Positions 51,660-60,203 of a stretch of 64,000 nucleotides of DNA are shown in pieces. The stretch is from Solirubrobacter deserti (lineage in GTDB: Bacteria > Actinomycetota > Thermoleophilia > Solirubrobacterales > Solirubrobacteraceae). Position numbers and translations under genes: made by a program. The DNA is taken from NCBI RefSeq assembly GCF_003344625.1, contig NZ_QPKJ02000001.1, positions 868,001-932,000 on the forward strand. Direction: 5' to 3'. Each line of letters starts with the position of its first letter. Within the stretch, counting starts at the first letter, position 1. The notes below the pieces were generated by a model. The model ran no database searches. It had not been told where the DNA came from and saw only the letters and a program-made list of their open reading frames with translations.

Positions 51660-53837
51660 ATGCCGCGTCTCGTCATCGTGCTCCTGGCCGCGCTGTTCGC
51701 GCTGCCCGCCACTCCCGCCACCGCCGCCGAGCCCTGCCTCGGCGCTGATCCCTGTCCCTATTCCGCGTCCTCGGTCGTCGGCAACCGCACCGGCGGCGTG
51801 CTGCGCTTCCCGCAGGCCACCGCGGTCGGGCCCGACGGCTCCGTCTACGTCGCCGACCAGTACTCGCATGCCATCCAGGTCTTCGGCCCCGACGGCCGCT
51901 TCGTGCGCGAGATCGGCGATCCCGAGCGGCTGACGTCGGTCGGCGGCGTCGCGATCGGCCCGGACAACTCAATCTACGTCGCCGACGGCCGCGACCGCAT
52001 CGACCGCTTCGCCGCCGACGGCACGTTCCTGGCCGAGTGGGGCAGGACGGGCGACGGCGTGGGCGAGTTCCGCTTCGGGCAGGGCGGCGGGAACGACTCG
52101 GGCGCCGGCGGCGGCCTCGCGATCGCGGACGGGTACCTGTTCGTCGCCGACACGCGCAACGACCGCATCCAGCGCTTCGCGCTCGACGGCACCGGAGCGA
52201 CCGTGATCGTCCCCAAGGGCGCCGTCAAGCGCCCGCAGGGCCTGGCGGCACGCGGCGGGCGGTTGATCGTCGCCGACGACAACGGCCACCGGATGGTCGT
52301 CTACGACTACAACGGCGCCCAGCTGACGACGTTCGGCTCCGGCCCCGGCCCGCGGCCGGGCCAGCTCAGCTTCCCCTACGACGTCGGCATCGACGCGCTC
52401 GGCCGCGTGTTCGTGGCCGACAACATCAACCACCGCGTCGTCCGTTACGGGCCCGCGCCGGGGTACGTCTACCGCGGGCGCTGGGGCTCGTACGGCTCGC
52501 GGCTCGGCCAGCTGCAGTATCCGCGCGGGCTCGCCGTTGCCCCGAACGGCGACCAGTTCGTCGCCGACCCGGGCGGCAACCGGATCGACGTCTTCGACTT
52601 CCAGGGCAAGCCCAAGGACTTCTTCGGCGACTCCGGGCGCGTGACCGGCCAGTTCATCCGGCCGCTCGGCGTCGCCTCCGACGTGAGCGGCATGCGCGCC
52701 GTCGCCGACTCGGTCAACGGCCGCGTGCAGCTGCTGGACCCGAGCGGGAAGGTCGTCGCCGCGTTCGGCGCGCCCGCGCCCGGCCCGACGCTCCTCCCTG
52801 ACCCCGTGTCCGTCGCCTTCGACGGCCGCGGCCTGCTGTACGTGCTCGACCAGCGGCGCTCGCGCGTGCTCGTCTTCGATCGCGGGGGCAAGATCGTGCG
52901 GGAGATCGGCAGCCGCGGCCGACGCGCCGGCCAGCTGCTGTCCCCGAGCGCGATCGCGGTCTCGGGCGGCGGCACGGTGTACGTCGCCGACACCGGCAAC
53001 GGCCGGATCGTGCGCTTCTCGACCGCCGGGCAGCACATCGGCTCGGTCGGGCGCTTCCGCAACGTCCGCGGCGTGGCCGTCTCGCCCGACGGCAGCCGCA
53101 TCTACGCGACCGACGCCGGCACGAACCGGATCACGATCATGACCGCCTCGGGCGGCGACGTGGGGGAGATCGGCGTGGGCGAGCTGCGCTCACCGGCCGA
53201 GGTCGCGCTCGACGCGGCGGGGAACGTGTTCGTCGCCGACCGCGGCAACCACCGCGTCGCCTTCTACTCGCCCGACGGACAGCCGCTCGGCGCCTGGGGC
53301 TCGCGCGGCACGGGGCCGGGGCAGCTGTGGGAGCCGACCGGCATCTCGGTCTCCTGCAACGGGCTGGTCACGGTGTCCGAGGCCGACAACAACCGCGTCC
53401 AGCAGTTCCAGCTGCCCGCGACCGGCGGCTGCGGCTCGCTGCCCGCGATCACGCCGCCGCCGAACCCGATCCTGGCCACGCAGCCGGACCCGGTCCCGCC
53501 CGAGGTGTTCCTGGAGCCGACGCGCACGAGCGGCATCCTCGGCATCCGCCAGTTCCCGTTGCGCGTGCGCTGCGACGTGCGCTGCCGGCTGACCGCGGTC
53601 GTGACGCTGACGCCCCGCGGCAAGAAGTCACCGGCGGTGAAGCTCGCCTTCACACCGCAGACGCTGCCCGCGGGCAACACGGTGACGATCCGGCCCCGGC
53701 TGAGCGTCGCGGGCGTGCGCTCGCTGGCGAGGGCGCTGAAGGGCAAGCGCGCGCTGACCGCCACCGTTCAGGTGACGGCGTCGACCGAGGACAGCTCGCC
53801 GACGACCGTCACCCGGCGGGTCAGCATCAGCGGTTGA
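51660..53837 (+). CDS. Secreted NHL-repeat beta-propeller protein
   Basis: The 725-residue product has a signal peptide (VIVLLAALFALPATPATA) and then about twelve NHL-type repeats of roughly 45 residues. Recurring phrases are YVADQYSHAIQVF, FVADNINHRVVRY, YVADTGNGRIVRF and FVADRGNHRVAFY. The last 130 residues form an Ig-like domain. NHL propellers bind proteins or ligands outside the cell; no active site is evident. A GTG at 51651 is an alternative start. It ends 11 bases inside the convergent BI-1 gene. Confidence 0.83.
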   Translation: MPRLVIVLLAALFALPATPATAAEPCLGADPCPYSASSVVGNRTGGVLRFPQATAVGPDGSVYVADQYSHAIQVFGPDGRFVREIGDPERLTSVGGVAIGPDNSIYVADGRDRIDRFAADGTFLAEWGRTGDGVGEFRFGQGGGNDSGAGGGLAIADGYLFVADTRNDRIQRFALDGTGATVIVPKGAVKRPQGLAARGGRLIVADDNGHRMVVYDYNGAQLTTFGSGPGPRPGQLSFPYDVGIDALGRVFVADNINHRVVRYGPAPGYVYRGRWGSYGSRLGQLQYPRGLAVAPNGDQFVADPGGNRIDVFDFQGKPKDFFGDSGRVTGQFIRPLGVASDVSGMRAVADSVNGRVQLLDPSGKVVAAFGAPAPGPTLLPDPVSVAFDGRGLLYVLDQRRSRVLVFDRGGKIVREIGSRGRRAGQLLSPSAIAVSGGGTVYVADTGNGRIVRFSTAGQHIGSVGRFRNVRGVAVSPDGSRIYATDAGTNRITIMTASGGDVGEIGVGELRSPAEVALDAAGNVFVADRGNHRVAFYSPDGQPLGAWGSRGTGPGQLWEPTGISVSCNGLVTVSEADNNRVQQFQLPATGGCGSLPAITPPPNPILATQPDPVPPEVFLEPTRTSGILGIRQFPLRVRCDVRCRLTAVVTLTPRGKKSPAVKLAFTPQTLPAGNTVTIRPRLSVAGVRSLARALKGKRALTATVQVTASTEDSSPTTVTRRVSISG

Positions 53838-54474
53838 ACAGGTTCAGCAGCGACAGGAAGATGTTGATGATCGACACGAAGATGCCGGTCGCCAGCCAGA
53901 CGACGTCGTCCTCGGTGGCGTGCTTGCGCACGTAGTTGAAGTCGACCAGGATCAGCAGCGCGGACGCGGCCAGGATGATGATCGAGAGGAACGGCGAGAG
54001 CGTGCCCAGGCCGCCGAAGATCAGCGCGCCGAGCGACACCACGACGGCGCCGAGGACGACGAACGACAGCGGCCGCATCCAGCGGACGGTGTCCTTGCTC
54101 ATCACGAACCCGATCGCGCCCATGCCGAGCACGGTGAGCGCGGTGAGGCCGGCCGCGCTCGTCACGCTGCTGGGGTTCGTGCTCACGTAGAAGTCGAGCA
54201 CCGGGCCGAGGCCGTAGCCGATCGCGGACGCGATCAGCATGAGCCAGAAGATGCCGAGCGCGCCGAACCGCAGGCGCGCGACGAACCAGGTCGCCACGAG
54301 CATCACCATGCCGGCGATGGAGAAGATCCGGGCCGTCTCGGGGGCGAGGTCGCGGCCGAGATACGTGCACAGCGCGGCCAAGCCGATCGCCGCGGCGACC
54401 AGGCTGAGAACCTGGCCCATGATCAGGGAGGTGTCGCGCTCCCGTACGCCAGATGAGACCTCGATGAAACTCAT
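53827..54474 (-). CDS. Bax inhibitor-1/YccA family membrane protein
   Basis: The 215-residue protein has seven membrane helices and a C-terminal region rich in hydrophobic residues (VWLATGIFVSIINIFLSLLNLF) as in BI-1/YccA/YbhL proteins. The conserved Asp in ILVDFNYVRK fits the pH-sensing pair of this family. It may move calcium or interact with membrane proteases. AGGA lies eight bases before ATG 54474, and the gene follows the ABC permease stop by 14 bases, so it may share that operon. Confidence 0.82.
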   Translation of the reverse strand: MSFIEVSSGVRERDTSLIMGQVLSLVAAAIGLAALCTYLGRDLAPETARIFSIAGMVMLVATWFVARLRFGALGIFWLMLIASAIGYGLGPVLDFYVSTNPSSVTSAAGLTALTVLGMGAIGFVMSKDTVRWMRPLSFVVLGAVVVSLGALIFGGLGTLSPFLSIIILAASALLILVDFNYVRKHATEDDVVWLATGIFVSIINIFLSLLNLFNR

Positions 54475-54488
54475 AGTGGGAATCCTAT

Positions 54489-55316
54489 TTACCCGCCGGC
54501 CACGTCGCGCCGTAAAAAGTGAATGAACGCCCATAGAAGGGCGGGCACGGCGTAAAGCGCGGACACCCAGGCGGCGCGGAGGATCGGCGCCCAGTCGATC
54601 GGGTCGCGCAACAGTCCCTGCCAGGCGTTGAACTGGCGCGGGAGCAGGTACGGCTGGATCGCCTCCAGCGCGGACACGATCCCGAGCAGCTGCATGATCA
54701 GCGACAGCATGAGCGTGCTGACCACGGCCGCCGCGCTGTTGCGGGTGACGGTGGAAAGCAGCACGGCGATCGACGCGACCGCGAACGTCGGCAGCGCGTA
54801 GGCGAGCGTCGCGCCGCCGAGCAGCAGCAGCGAGCGCTCCATGGAGATCTCGGTGCCCGACAGCGAGACGAGCGGATCGAAGCCCCAGAAGACGCCGCCC
54901 AGCCCGAGCCCGACCAGGACGAACAGGGCGAGCGCGCCGAACGCGTAGGTCAAGGCCGCGAGCACCTTGGCCAGGAAGATCTGCCAGCGGTCGACGGAGC
55001 GCGTGAGGATCGTCTTCAGTGTCCCGTTGCCGTCCTCGGTCGCGACGATGTCGCCCGCGACGAGCGCGGTGACGAGCGGGAAGAACCAGAACGCGCCGAA
55101 GAACAGCCCCACGAGCGGGATCGCCAGGCCGGACTCGCGCACGTAGTCGCCGAACGGGATCCCTTCCGGCCCCCCGTCGTCGGCGAGCAGGCTGGCGATG
55201 AAGATCAACGGGACCAGCAGCGCGCAGCCGAGCCCGATGTAGGTGCGCTTCTGCGCGGCGAGCTTGCGGACCTCCCAGGCGTAGACCGTGCGCGTGGAGA
55301 CGGCGACTGCGCTCAC
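54489..55316 (-). CDS. ABC-2 type transporter permease
   Basis: The 275-residue membrane protein has about six helices and the features of ABC-2 permeases: YAWEVRKLAAQKRTYIGLG at the N-terminus, VAGDIVATEDGNGTLKTILTRSVDR and LPTFAVASIAVLLSTVTRN. It should form the pore used by the ATPase at 55313-56254, whose stop overlaps its GTG start (GTGA). The cargo is unknown. Confidence 0.85.
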   Translation of the reverse strand: MSAVAVSTRTVYAWEVRKLAAQKRTYIGLGCALLVPLIFIASLLADDGGPEGIPFGDYVRESGLAIPLVGLFFGAFWFFPLVTALVAGDIVATEDGNGTLKTILTRSVDRWQIFLAKVLAALTYAFGALALFVLVGLGLGGVFWGFDPLVSLSGTEISMERSLLLLGGATLAYALPTFAVASIAVLLSTVTRNSAAAVVSTLMLSLIMQLLGIVSALEAIQPYLLPRQFNAWQGLLRDPIDWAPILRAAWVSALYAVPALLWAFIHFLRRDVAGG

Positions 55317-56254
55317 GCGGGCACCAGCGGCTGCGAGCCGTTCTGCTCCGGCGTGCCTTCGGTCATGCGGAAGAACAGCTCCTCGAGGGTCGCGGTGCGG
55401 GGGACGAGCGCCCGCAGGCCGATGCCGGCCTGCGCGAGCTCGAGCGTGAGGTGCGCGACGGCGACCTCGTCGCCCTCGAACGCGATGCCGGCGTTGGAGA
55501 CCGTCACGCCGGCGATGCCGTGCGCGCGGCGGGCGATCATCGCCGCCTCCGCGTCGTTGGTCGTCCTGAGGTCGTAGCGCCCGGCGGTGGTCGCGATCAG
55601 CTCGTCCAGCGCGCCCTCGTAGACGACGCGCCCGCGCGTGACGATCGCGACCCGGTCACACAGATCCTCGACCTCGCTCATCAGGTGGCTGGAGAGCAGG
55701 ACGGTGAGGCCGTCCTCCGCCAGCCGGTGGACGAGCGCGCGCATGTCGCGCATGCCGGCGGGATCGAGGCCCGTGGTGGGCTCGTCGAGCAGCAGCAGCT
55801 TCGGGTCGCGCAGCAGCGCGCCGGCGATGCCGAGGCGCTGCTTCATGCCGTGCGAGTAGCCGCGCACCTTGTCGTGCTGGCGCTTGGTCAGGTCCACGGT
55901 GTCGAGCGCCTCGTCGATGCGCTCGGCCGCGTCGCCGCCGTCGAGCGCGGCGACGAACTCGAGGTTCTTGCGCGCGCTCATGTACGGGTAAAAGCGCGGC
56001 GCCTCGACGAACCCGGCCACCCCGTCGAGGGCGCGGGCACCCTCGACGAGCGGATCGTGGCCGAACAGCCTCGCGCTGCCCTCGTCCGGGCGGATCAGGC
56101 CGAGGAGCATCCGCAGCGACGTCGTCTTCCCGGCCCCGTTCGGGCCGAGATAGCCGTAGACGTCGCCGCTGCGGACGGTCAGGTCGACGTGGTCGACCGC
56201 CGTGATCTCGCCGTAGCGCTTGACGAGGCCGCGAGCCTCGATCGCTGCGGTCAC
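55313..56254 (-). CDS. ABC transporter ATPase
   Basis: The 313-residue protein has Walker A GPNGAGKTTS, a signature YSHGMKQRLG, Walker B LLLLDEPTTGLDP and the H-loop LSSH. A C-terminal extension of about 80 residues is typical of ABC-2 drug, lipid or antibiotic exporters. It overlaps the LolA-like gene by four bases upstream and the permease downstream, so three genes form one operon controlled by the box at 57438. Confidence 0.88.
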   Translation of the reverse strand: MTAAIEARGLVKRYGEITAVDHVDLTVRSGDVYGYLGPNGAGKTTSLRMLLGLIRPDEGSARLFGHDPLVEGARALDGVAGFVEAPRFYPYMSARKNLEFVAALDGGDAAERIDEALDTVDLTKRQHDKVRGYSHGMKQRLGIAGALLRDPKLLLLDEPTTGLDPAGMRDMRALVHRLAEDGLTVLLSSHLMSEVEDLCDRVAIVTRGRVVYEGALDELIATTAGRYDLRTTNDAEAAMIARRAHGIAGVTVSNAGIAFEGDEVAVAHLTLELAQAGIGLRALVPRTATLEELFFRMTEGTPEQNGSQPLVPA

Positions 56255-57414
56255 CTCAGGCCCCGTGCGGCGTTCTCGGCGGCGATCGGCGGGACGGAGC
56301 CGACGACGACGTACTGGACGCCTTCGCGCTGGAACGTGAGCAGCGTGCCGAGCGCGGTGGCGAGCTCGGAGCCCGTCGCGCCGTCGATGTTCACCTGGGG
56401 AAGCGTCAGGCCGCCCGGCGCGGTGTTCGACGACTTGGCGCCGGCGCGGGTCTGGAACACGAGGATCTGGCCGAGGCCCTGGCCGTACGTGCTGACGGCG
56501 CCGACCTGATCGTCGGTCTTGATCAGGCGCACGGCCTTGCGCGGGAGGCCGGCCAGCTCGGCGGGCGCGGCGAGCGGGAAGTCGAGCTCCTTCTGGACGG
56601 CGTCGACGCCCTCGACGGCGACCGGCTTGCCCTGCGCGTCCAGCTTGAAGCTCGGGTCGATCTCGGTGACCTTCGCGCCGGCGGGCGGCGTGGCGTCGAC
56701 CTTGTCAGCCGGGATCTTGCCGTAGGAGATGTCGGTGGCCTCGAGCTCGAGCACCGGGTTGTCGTCGCCCTGGGCGTAGACCGCGGCGCGCAGCGGCACG
56801 CCGCGGACCGCGTCCCAGGCGACCTCGGCCGCGCCGAGCAGCCCGCCGTCGTCCTTGGGCGCGACGCGCACGGTGTAGCTTGGTCGCCCGGCAACATTGG
56901 AGGGTGTCGCCCCCGACAGCGTCCACGCCTGGCCGAGCCGGTCGAGTCCGGTCTGGATGGCGCCGAGGTTCGGCTTGTTGCCGTCCGGCTGCTTGGCCGG
57001 GGCGCCGTCGAGCTTGCCGGTGACGGCCTGCTTGATGGCCGCGTCGTAGATCAGGAAGCGCTCGCCGTCGGCCACGATCTGCGCGTCGCCGTTGGCCGAC
57101 TGCAACTCGAGCCGGAGCCTGCCGTCGTTGGAGAGCCAGATCCGGCCGGTCGCGCCGGTGAGCACGGGGGAGGCCGTGCCCTCGGGCAGCGAGCCGGAAG
57201 GGAGGAGGTTGTTCGTGAACTTGACCCGCGCGGTCACGCCCTCGACCGGCTTGGCGTTGGCGGCGTCGTAGAGCGCGCGGTCGAGCGGCTTGGGGGCCGG
57301 CGTCTCTTCGGTCTGGAGCGCGGCCTGGGCGATCCCGGCGCCGGCGACGGCGGCGACGAGTACGGCGACGATCGTCACCAGGCGGCGGGTGGAAGCGGTG
57401 CGGAGTCGTCTCAT
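56251..57414 (-). CDS. Secreted LolA/RseB-like lipid-binding protein
   Basis: The 387-residue product has an N-terminal membrane or signal helix (RRLVTIVAVLVAAVAGAGIAQA) and a LolA/RseB-like beta domain: VKFTNNLLPSG, GRIWLSNDGRLRLELQ, ERFLIYDAAIKQA. The C-terminal part ends with VQYVVVGSVPPIAAENAARGL, as in actinobacterial LolA-like proteins paired with ABC transporters. It may carry lipids or sense envelope stress. ATG 57414 is preferred because it is nine bases after the -10 of a well-defined promoter. Confidence 0.75.
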   Translation of the reverse strand: MRRLRTASTRRLVTIVAVLVAAVAGAGIAQAALQTEETPAPKPLDRALYDAANAKPVEGVTARVKFTNNLLPSGSLPEGTASPVLTGATGRIWLSNDGRLRLELQSANGDAQIVADGERFLIYDAAIKQAVTGKLDGAPAKQPDGNKPNLGAIQTGLDRLGQAWTLSGATPSNVAGRPSYTVRVAPKDDGGLLGAAEVAWDAVRGVPLRAAVYAQGDDNPVLELEATDISYGKIPADKVDATPPAGAKVTEIDPSFKLDAQGKPVAVEGVDAVQKELDFPLAAPAELAGLPRKAVRLIKTDDQVGAVSTYGQGLGQILVFQTRAGAKSSNTAPGGLTLPQVNIDGATGSELATALGTLLTFQREGVQYVVVGSVPPIAAENAARGLR

Positions 57415-57437
57415 CACGACGCAGTTCTACGGACGGT

Positions 57438-57455
57438 CTTTGAGAGTTCTTTGAC
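57438..57455 (-). promoter_or_regulatory. Direct-repeat response-regulator box and promoter of the LolA/ABC operon
   Basis: On the minus strand GTCAAAG-AACT-CTCAAAG is a direct repeat with an 11-bp period, the spacing used by OmpR/PhoB-type regulators. Eight bases later lies the -10-like TAGAAC (57429-57424), and nine bases after that the ATG of the LolA-like gene. The site at 59785-59802 has the same box and the same spacings. Confidence 0.65.
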
Positions 57456-57458
57456 AGA

Positions 57459-57764
57459 GTGCCACGCCTGATGGCTCAGGTCTCCGACGCGATCCAGCGT
57501 GAACTCGACGACGCCCGCGAGGCGGACCGGCCGGTGGCCTCAGTCCGAGTCTCCGAGAGCGCGCTGCCCGGCGCGGTCGCCGCCGTCTCGCTGTCGCCGG
57601 AGCGTGCGGCGGCGCTCCGGCTCGACGCCGTGCTGGCCGAGCGCGCCGTCGAGGTGCTGCTGCACCCTGACGACTACGAGGAGCTGCTCGACGAGGACGT
57701 CGTGGTCGAAGGCGAGGTGCCGCGCGTGTTCGGCGTGCCGCTCATCGTCGATCAGTCGCTCTGA
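57459..57764 (+). CDS. Small acidic protein of unknown function
   Basis: The frame codes for 101 residues from GTG 57459, or 97 from ATG 57471. The sequence is acidic, with QVSDAIQRELDDAREADRPVASVRV near the start and LLHPDDYEELLDEDVVVEGEVPRVFGVPLIV at the end. The C-terminus resembles small proteins such as the PF-type hydrophilic antitoxin-like or metal-site insertion proteins, but no family can be named. It is divergent from the LolA operon and its last 23 bases overlap the kinase gene. Confidence 0.5.
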   Translation: MPRLMAQVSDAIQRELDDAREADRPVASVRVSESALPGAVAAVSLSPERAAALRLDAVLAERAVEVLLHPDDYEELLDEDVVVEGEVPRVFGVPLIVDQSL

Positions 57765-59016
57765 GCACGAGCGTGAAGCGCGCGCCGTCGACCTCGACGC
57801 GGCCGCCGTGACGCTCGGCGATCGCCTTCACGATCGGCAGGCCGAGCCCCGAGCCGTCGCCGCGGGCGTCCGGGCCGCGGTGGAAGCGCTCGAAGATCTG
57901 GTGCACGTCGCTCGGGCCCGGGCCTTCGTCCTCGACGCGGATCCACGCCTGCGTGCCGTCCCCGCCGACCGTGACCGTGACCGCGCCGGTGCCGTGCTTG
58001 TGCGCGTTGCGGACGAGGTTGTCGACGGCGCGCTGGAGGGCGTCGCGCTCGCCGCGCGTCCAGGCGTCGTGCTCGACGGTGGCGTCGGGGGCGAGATCGG
58101 CGAGCCGGACGGGCTGGGCCTGCAGCGGCGCCGCCGCGTCCTCGCGGGCGAGCGCGAGCAGGTCGTCGAGCAGGCGTGTCAGCCGCTCGGCGTCGTCGGC
58201 GATGTCCTGGACGACGGTCGGGTCCGGGCCGTGCTTGGCCAGGAAGGCCGCGTTGCCGCGCAGCGCGGTGAGCGGCGTGCGCAGCTCGTGCGAGGCGTCG
58301 CCGACGAAGCGGTGCTCGGCCTCCTGCGCGCGCTCGAGCGAGGCGAGCATGGCGTTGAGCGTGTGCGCGAGCTCGCCGACCTCGTCGCTGCGAGCAGGCT
58401 CCGGGAGGCGCTTGGAGGTGTCGCCGGCGCGGCCGATCTCGCGCGCGCCGGCGTTCAGCCGCGTCAGCGGTCGCAGAGCGCGGCGGGTGAGCCAGGTCGC
58501 GAACGCGGCGGCGATCAGCGCGGCGACGAGCGCGCACACGGCGATCAGCACGCGCGCTCGGTCCACGGTGCGGTCCACGGCCGCCAGCTCGGACCCGACG
58601 ACCACCACGCCGCCGGCGGCCTCACCGGAGCCCAGTTCGCCCAGCGGCGCCGTGTACAGGCGCACCGGGTCCGTGCCGAGCCGGCCGTCGTCGAGCCGCG
58701 GCTGGCGCTCGCGAAGGACGGTTTGATCGATGGGAAGCACGCGCCCACCGAGCGCGGAGGACCGGACTACGATCCGCCCGGAGCGATCGACGACCTGGAC
58801 CAGCAGCCCGCCGCCCTCGATCGCGCCGACCTCGGTGAGCTGCCCGGGCGCGGTCGCGTTGAGCCGAGCGACGTCCGCGGCCCGCCGGCGCAGCGAGTCG
58901 TCGAGCTCGCCGCGCAGGTCATCCGCGAGCAGCTTGGGCACCGTGACGACGAGCAGTGCGAGCGCGACGAAGATCGCGGCGGCGGCCGCCGCGGCGACGC
59001 GGGCGCGCAGCGTCAC
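57742..59016 (-). CDS. Sensor histidine kinase
   Basis: The 424-residue protein has two membrane helices (about 10-31 and 155-178) flanking an extracytoplasmic sensor, then a HAMP domain, a HisKA domain with His243 in GDASHELRTPL and an HATPase domain with NLVRNAHKHG, VEDEGPGPS and GDGSGLGLPIV. It should phosphorylate the response regulator encoded just upstream. A REP-like palindrome separates the two genes. Confidence 0.9.
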   Translation of the reverse strand: MTLRARVAAAAAAAIFVALALLVVTVPKLLADDLRGELDDSLRRRAADVARLNATAPGQLTEVGAIEGGGLLVQVVDRSGRIVVRSSALGGRVLPIDQTVLRERQPRLDDGRLGTDPVRLYTAPLGELGSGEAAGGVVVVGSELAAVDRTVDRARVLIAVCALVAALIAAAFATWLTRRALRPLTRLNAGAREIGRAGDTSKRLPEPARSDEVGELAHTLNAMLASLERAQEAEHRFVGDASHELRTPLTALRGNAAFLAKHGPDPTVVQDIADDAERLTRLLDDLLALAREDAAAPLQAQPVRLADLAPDATVEHDAWTRGERDALQRAVDNLVRNAHKHGTGAVTVTVGGDGTQAWIRVEDEGPGPSDVHQIFERFHRGPDARGDGSGLGLPIVKAIAERHGGRVEVDGARFTLVLRATDRR

Positions 59017-59054
59017 GGGCGCCGCCCGCGGCCGGCGCGACGGCGCGCGAACCT

Positions 59055-59075
59055 GAAGAGGGACAGTCCCTCTTC
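59055..59075. repeat. Perfect palindrome between response regulator and kinase genes
   Basis: GAAGAGGGAC and its complement flank a central A. The 19-base core is identical to that of the palindrome inside the S9 peptidase gene (33853-33875). It begins six bases after the regulator stop on the minus strand. Confidence 0.85.
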
Positions 59076-59080
59076 TAGGG

Positions 59081-59746
59081 TCATCCCTCGCGGTCCAGGC
59101 GGAAGCCGACGCCGCGGACCGTGTGGATCAGCGGCGGCTCGCCGAGCTTGCGACGCAGGTAGCCGACGTAGCGGTCGACCGCGTTCGGGGTGGCCTCGTG
59201 CTCGCCGCCCCAGACCTCCTCGAGCGCGAGCTCGCGGGTCACGACGCTGCGGGCGTTGCGCAGCAGCAGCTCGAGCAGCTCGGCCTCGCGGCGCGTGAGC
59301 TCGAGGTCGCGGCCCGCCCGCCGGGCGATGCCCTCGGCGAGCGTGAGGTCGGCGAAGGCCAGCGCGTCGCTCTCCGACGGCGGCGCGTTGCGGCGCAGCA
59401 GGGCGCGGACGCGCGCGGACAGCTCGTCGGGGTCGAACGGCTTGACCAGGTAGTCGTCGGCGCCCGCGTCCAGCCCGGCGACGCGCTCGGCCACGGCGTC
59501 GCGTGCGGTCAGCAGCAGGATCGGCACGCGCAGGCCCTTCGCGCGCAGCCGCCGCGTCACCGCGAGACCGTCCAGCCCGGGCATCGTCACGTCGAGGACG
59601 ATCGCGTCGGGCACGGACCGCTCGACCGCGGCCAGCGCCGCTCCGCCGTCGGCCGCGGCCTCGACCGCATAGCCCTCGGCGCTCAGCGTGCGCTCGAGCA
59701 TCCGGCGAATCGGTGCATCGTCATCGACCAAAAGGAGTGCGGCCAC
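59081..59746 (-). CDS. OmpR/PhoB-family response regulator
   Basis: The 221-residue protein has a receiver domain with the acidic triad LLVDDDAP, phosphoacceptor Asp52 in IVLDVTMPGLDG and Lys102 in VKPFDPDE. A winged-helix effector domain follows (about 125-219, LELTRREAELLELLLRN ... VDRYVGYLRRKLGE). It likely binds direct repeats with an 11-bp period such as those at 57438 and 59785. GTG 59746 starts the first strand; a GTG at 59773 would add nine residues. Confidence 0.9.
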   Translation of the reverse strand: MAALLLVDDDAPIRRMLERTLSAEGYAVEAAADGGAALAAVERSVPDAIVLDVTMPGLDGLAVTRRLRAKGLRVPILLLTARDAVAERVAGLDAGADDYLVKPFDPDELSARVRALLRRNAPPSESDALAFADLTLAEGIARRAGRDLELTRREAELLELLLRNARSVVTRELALEEVWGGEHEATPNAVDRYVGYLRRKLGEPPLIHTVRGVGFRLDREG

Positions 59747-59784
59747 ACACGAAAAGATGACAAAGGCCGACACGTTCGCCGCTC

Positions 59785-59802
59785 GTCAGAGTCTTCTCAA
59801 AG
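59785..59802 (+). promoter_or_regulatory. Direct-repeat response-regulator box and promoter of the orphan HATPase gene
   Basis: GTCAGAG-TCTT-CTCAAAG has the same 7-4-7 layout as the site at 57438-57455. TAGAAA (59811-59816) follows after eight bases and ATG 59826 after nine more. The site lies in the divergent gap shared with the response regulator gene, so it could also mediate autoregulation. Confidence 0.65.
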
Positions 59803-59825
59803 AGGAGGCGTAGAAAGACCCACGG

Positions 59826-60203
59826 ATGGTGTGTGACATGGACAAGATCGAAACCCTGCTGGACGGCGCGCCGATGCCCGTGGCGCTCGACTGCAGCGGC
59901 GAGCCGCGGCACGTCCCGCCGGTCGTCTTCCGCTCCGCCTACCGGGTGGTGCGCGACGCGCTCGACGCCGCCACCTGCGCGTCCGAGGCGTCGGTGGCGA
60001 TCGAGTTCATGCCGGGTGCGCTCGTCGTGCAGGTCGAGGACGACGGCGGCTCGGCGCGCGACTTCGACGAGCTGCGCGAGGTCGCGGCCGCGATCGGCGG
60101 CGGGCTGGCCGCCGCACCGGCGCCCGGCGGCTTCAGGGTCCGGGCGTGGCTGCCGACCGAAGGCCAGCCGCCGTCTCCCGTAGCGCCTCCAGCAGCGCAT
60201 TGA
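59826..60203 (+). CDS. Orphan, degenerate NarX-type HATPase-like protein
   Basis: The 125-residue protein looks like the ATPase domain of a NarX/LiaS-type kinase alone: FRSAYRVVRDALDAAT takes the place of the N box, VEDDGG that of the G1 box, and GGFRVRAWLP that of the last strand. The Asn of the N box is replaced and the G2 box is lost, so ATP binding is doubtful. It could bind a kinase or anti-sigma partner. The promoter carries the box of the adjacent response regulator and would give a nearly leaderless mRNA. Its 3' end overlaps the LysR gene by 71 bases. Confidence 0.65.
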   Translation: MVCDMDKIETLLDGAPMPVALDCSGEPRHVPPVVFRSAYRVVRDALDAATCASEASVAIEFMPGALVVQVEDDGGSARDFDELREVAAAIGGGLAAAPAPGGFRVRAWLPTEGQPPSPVAPPAAH

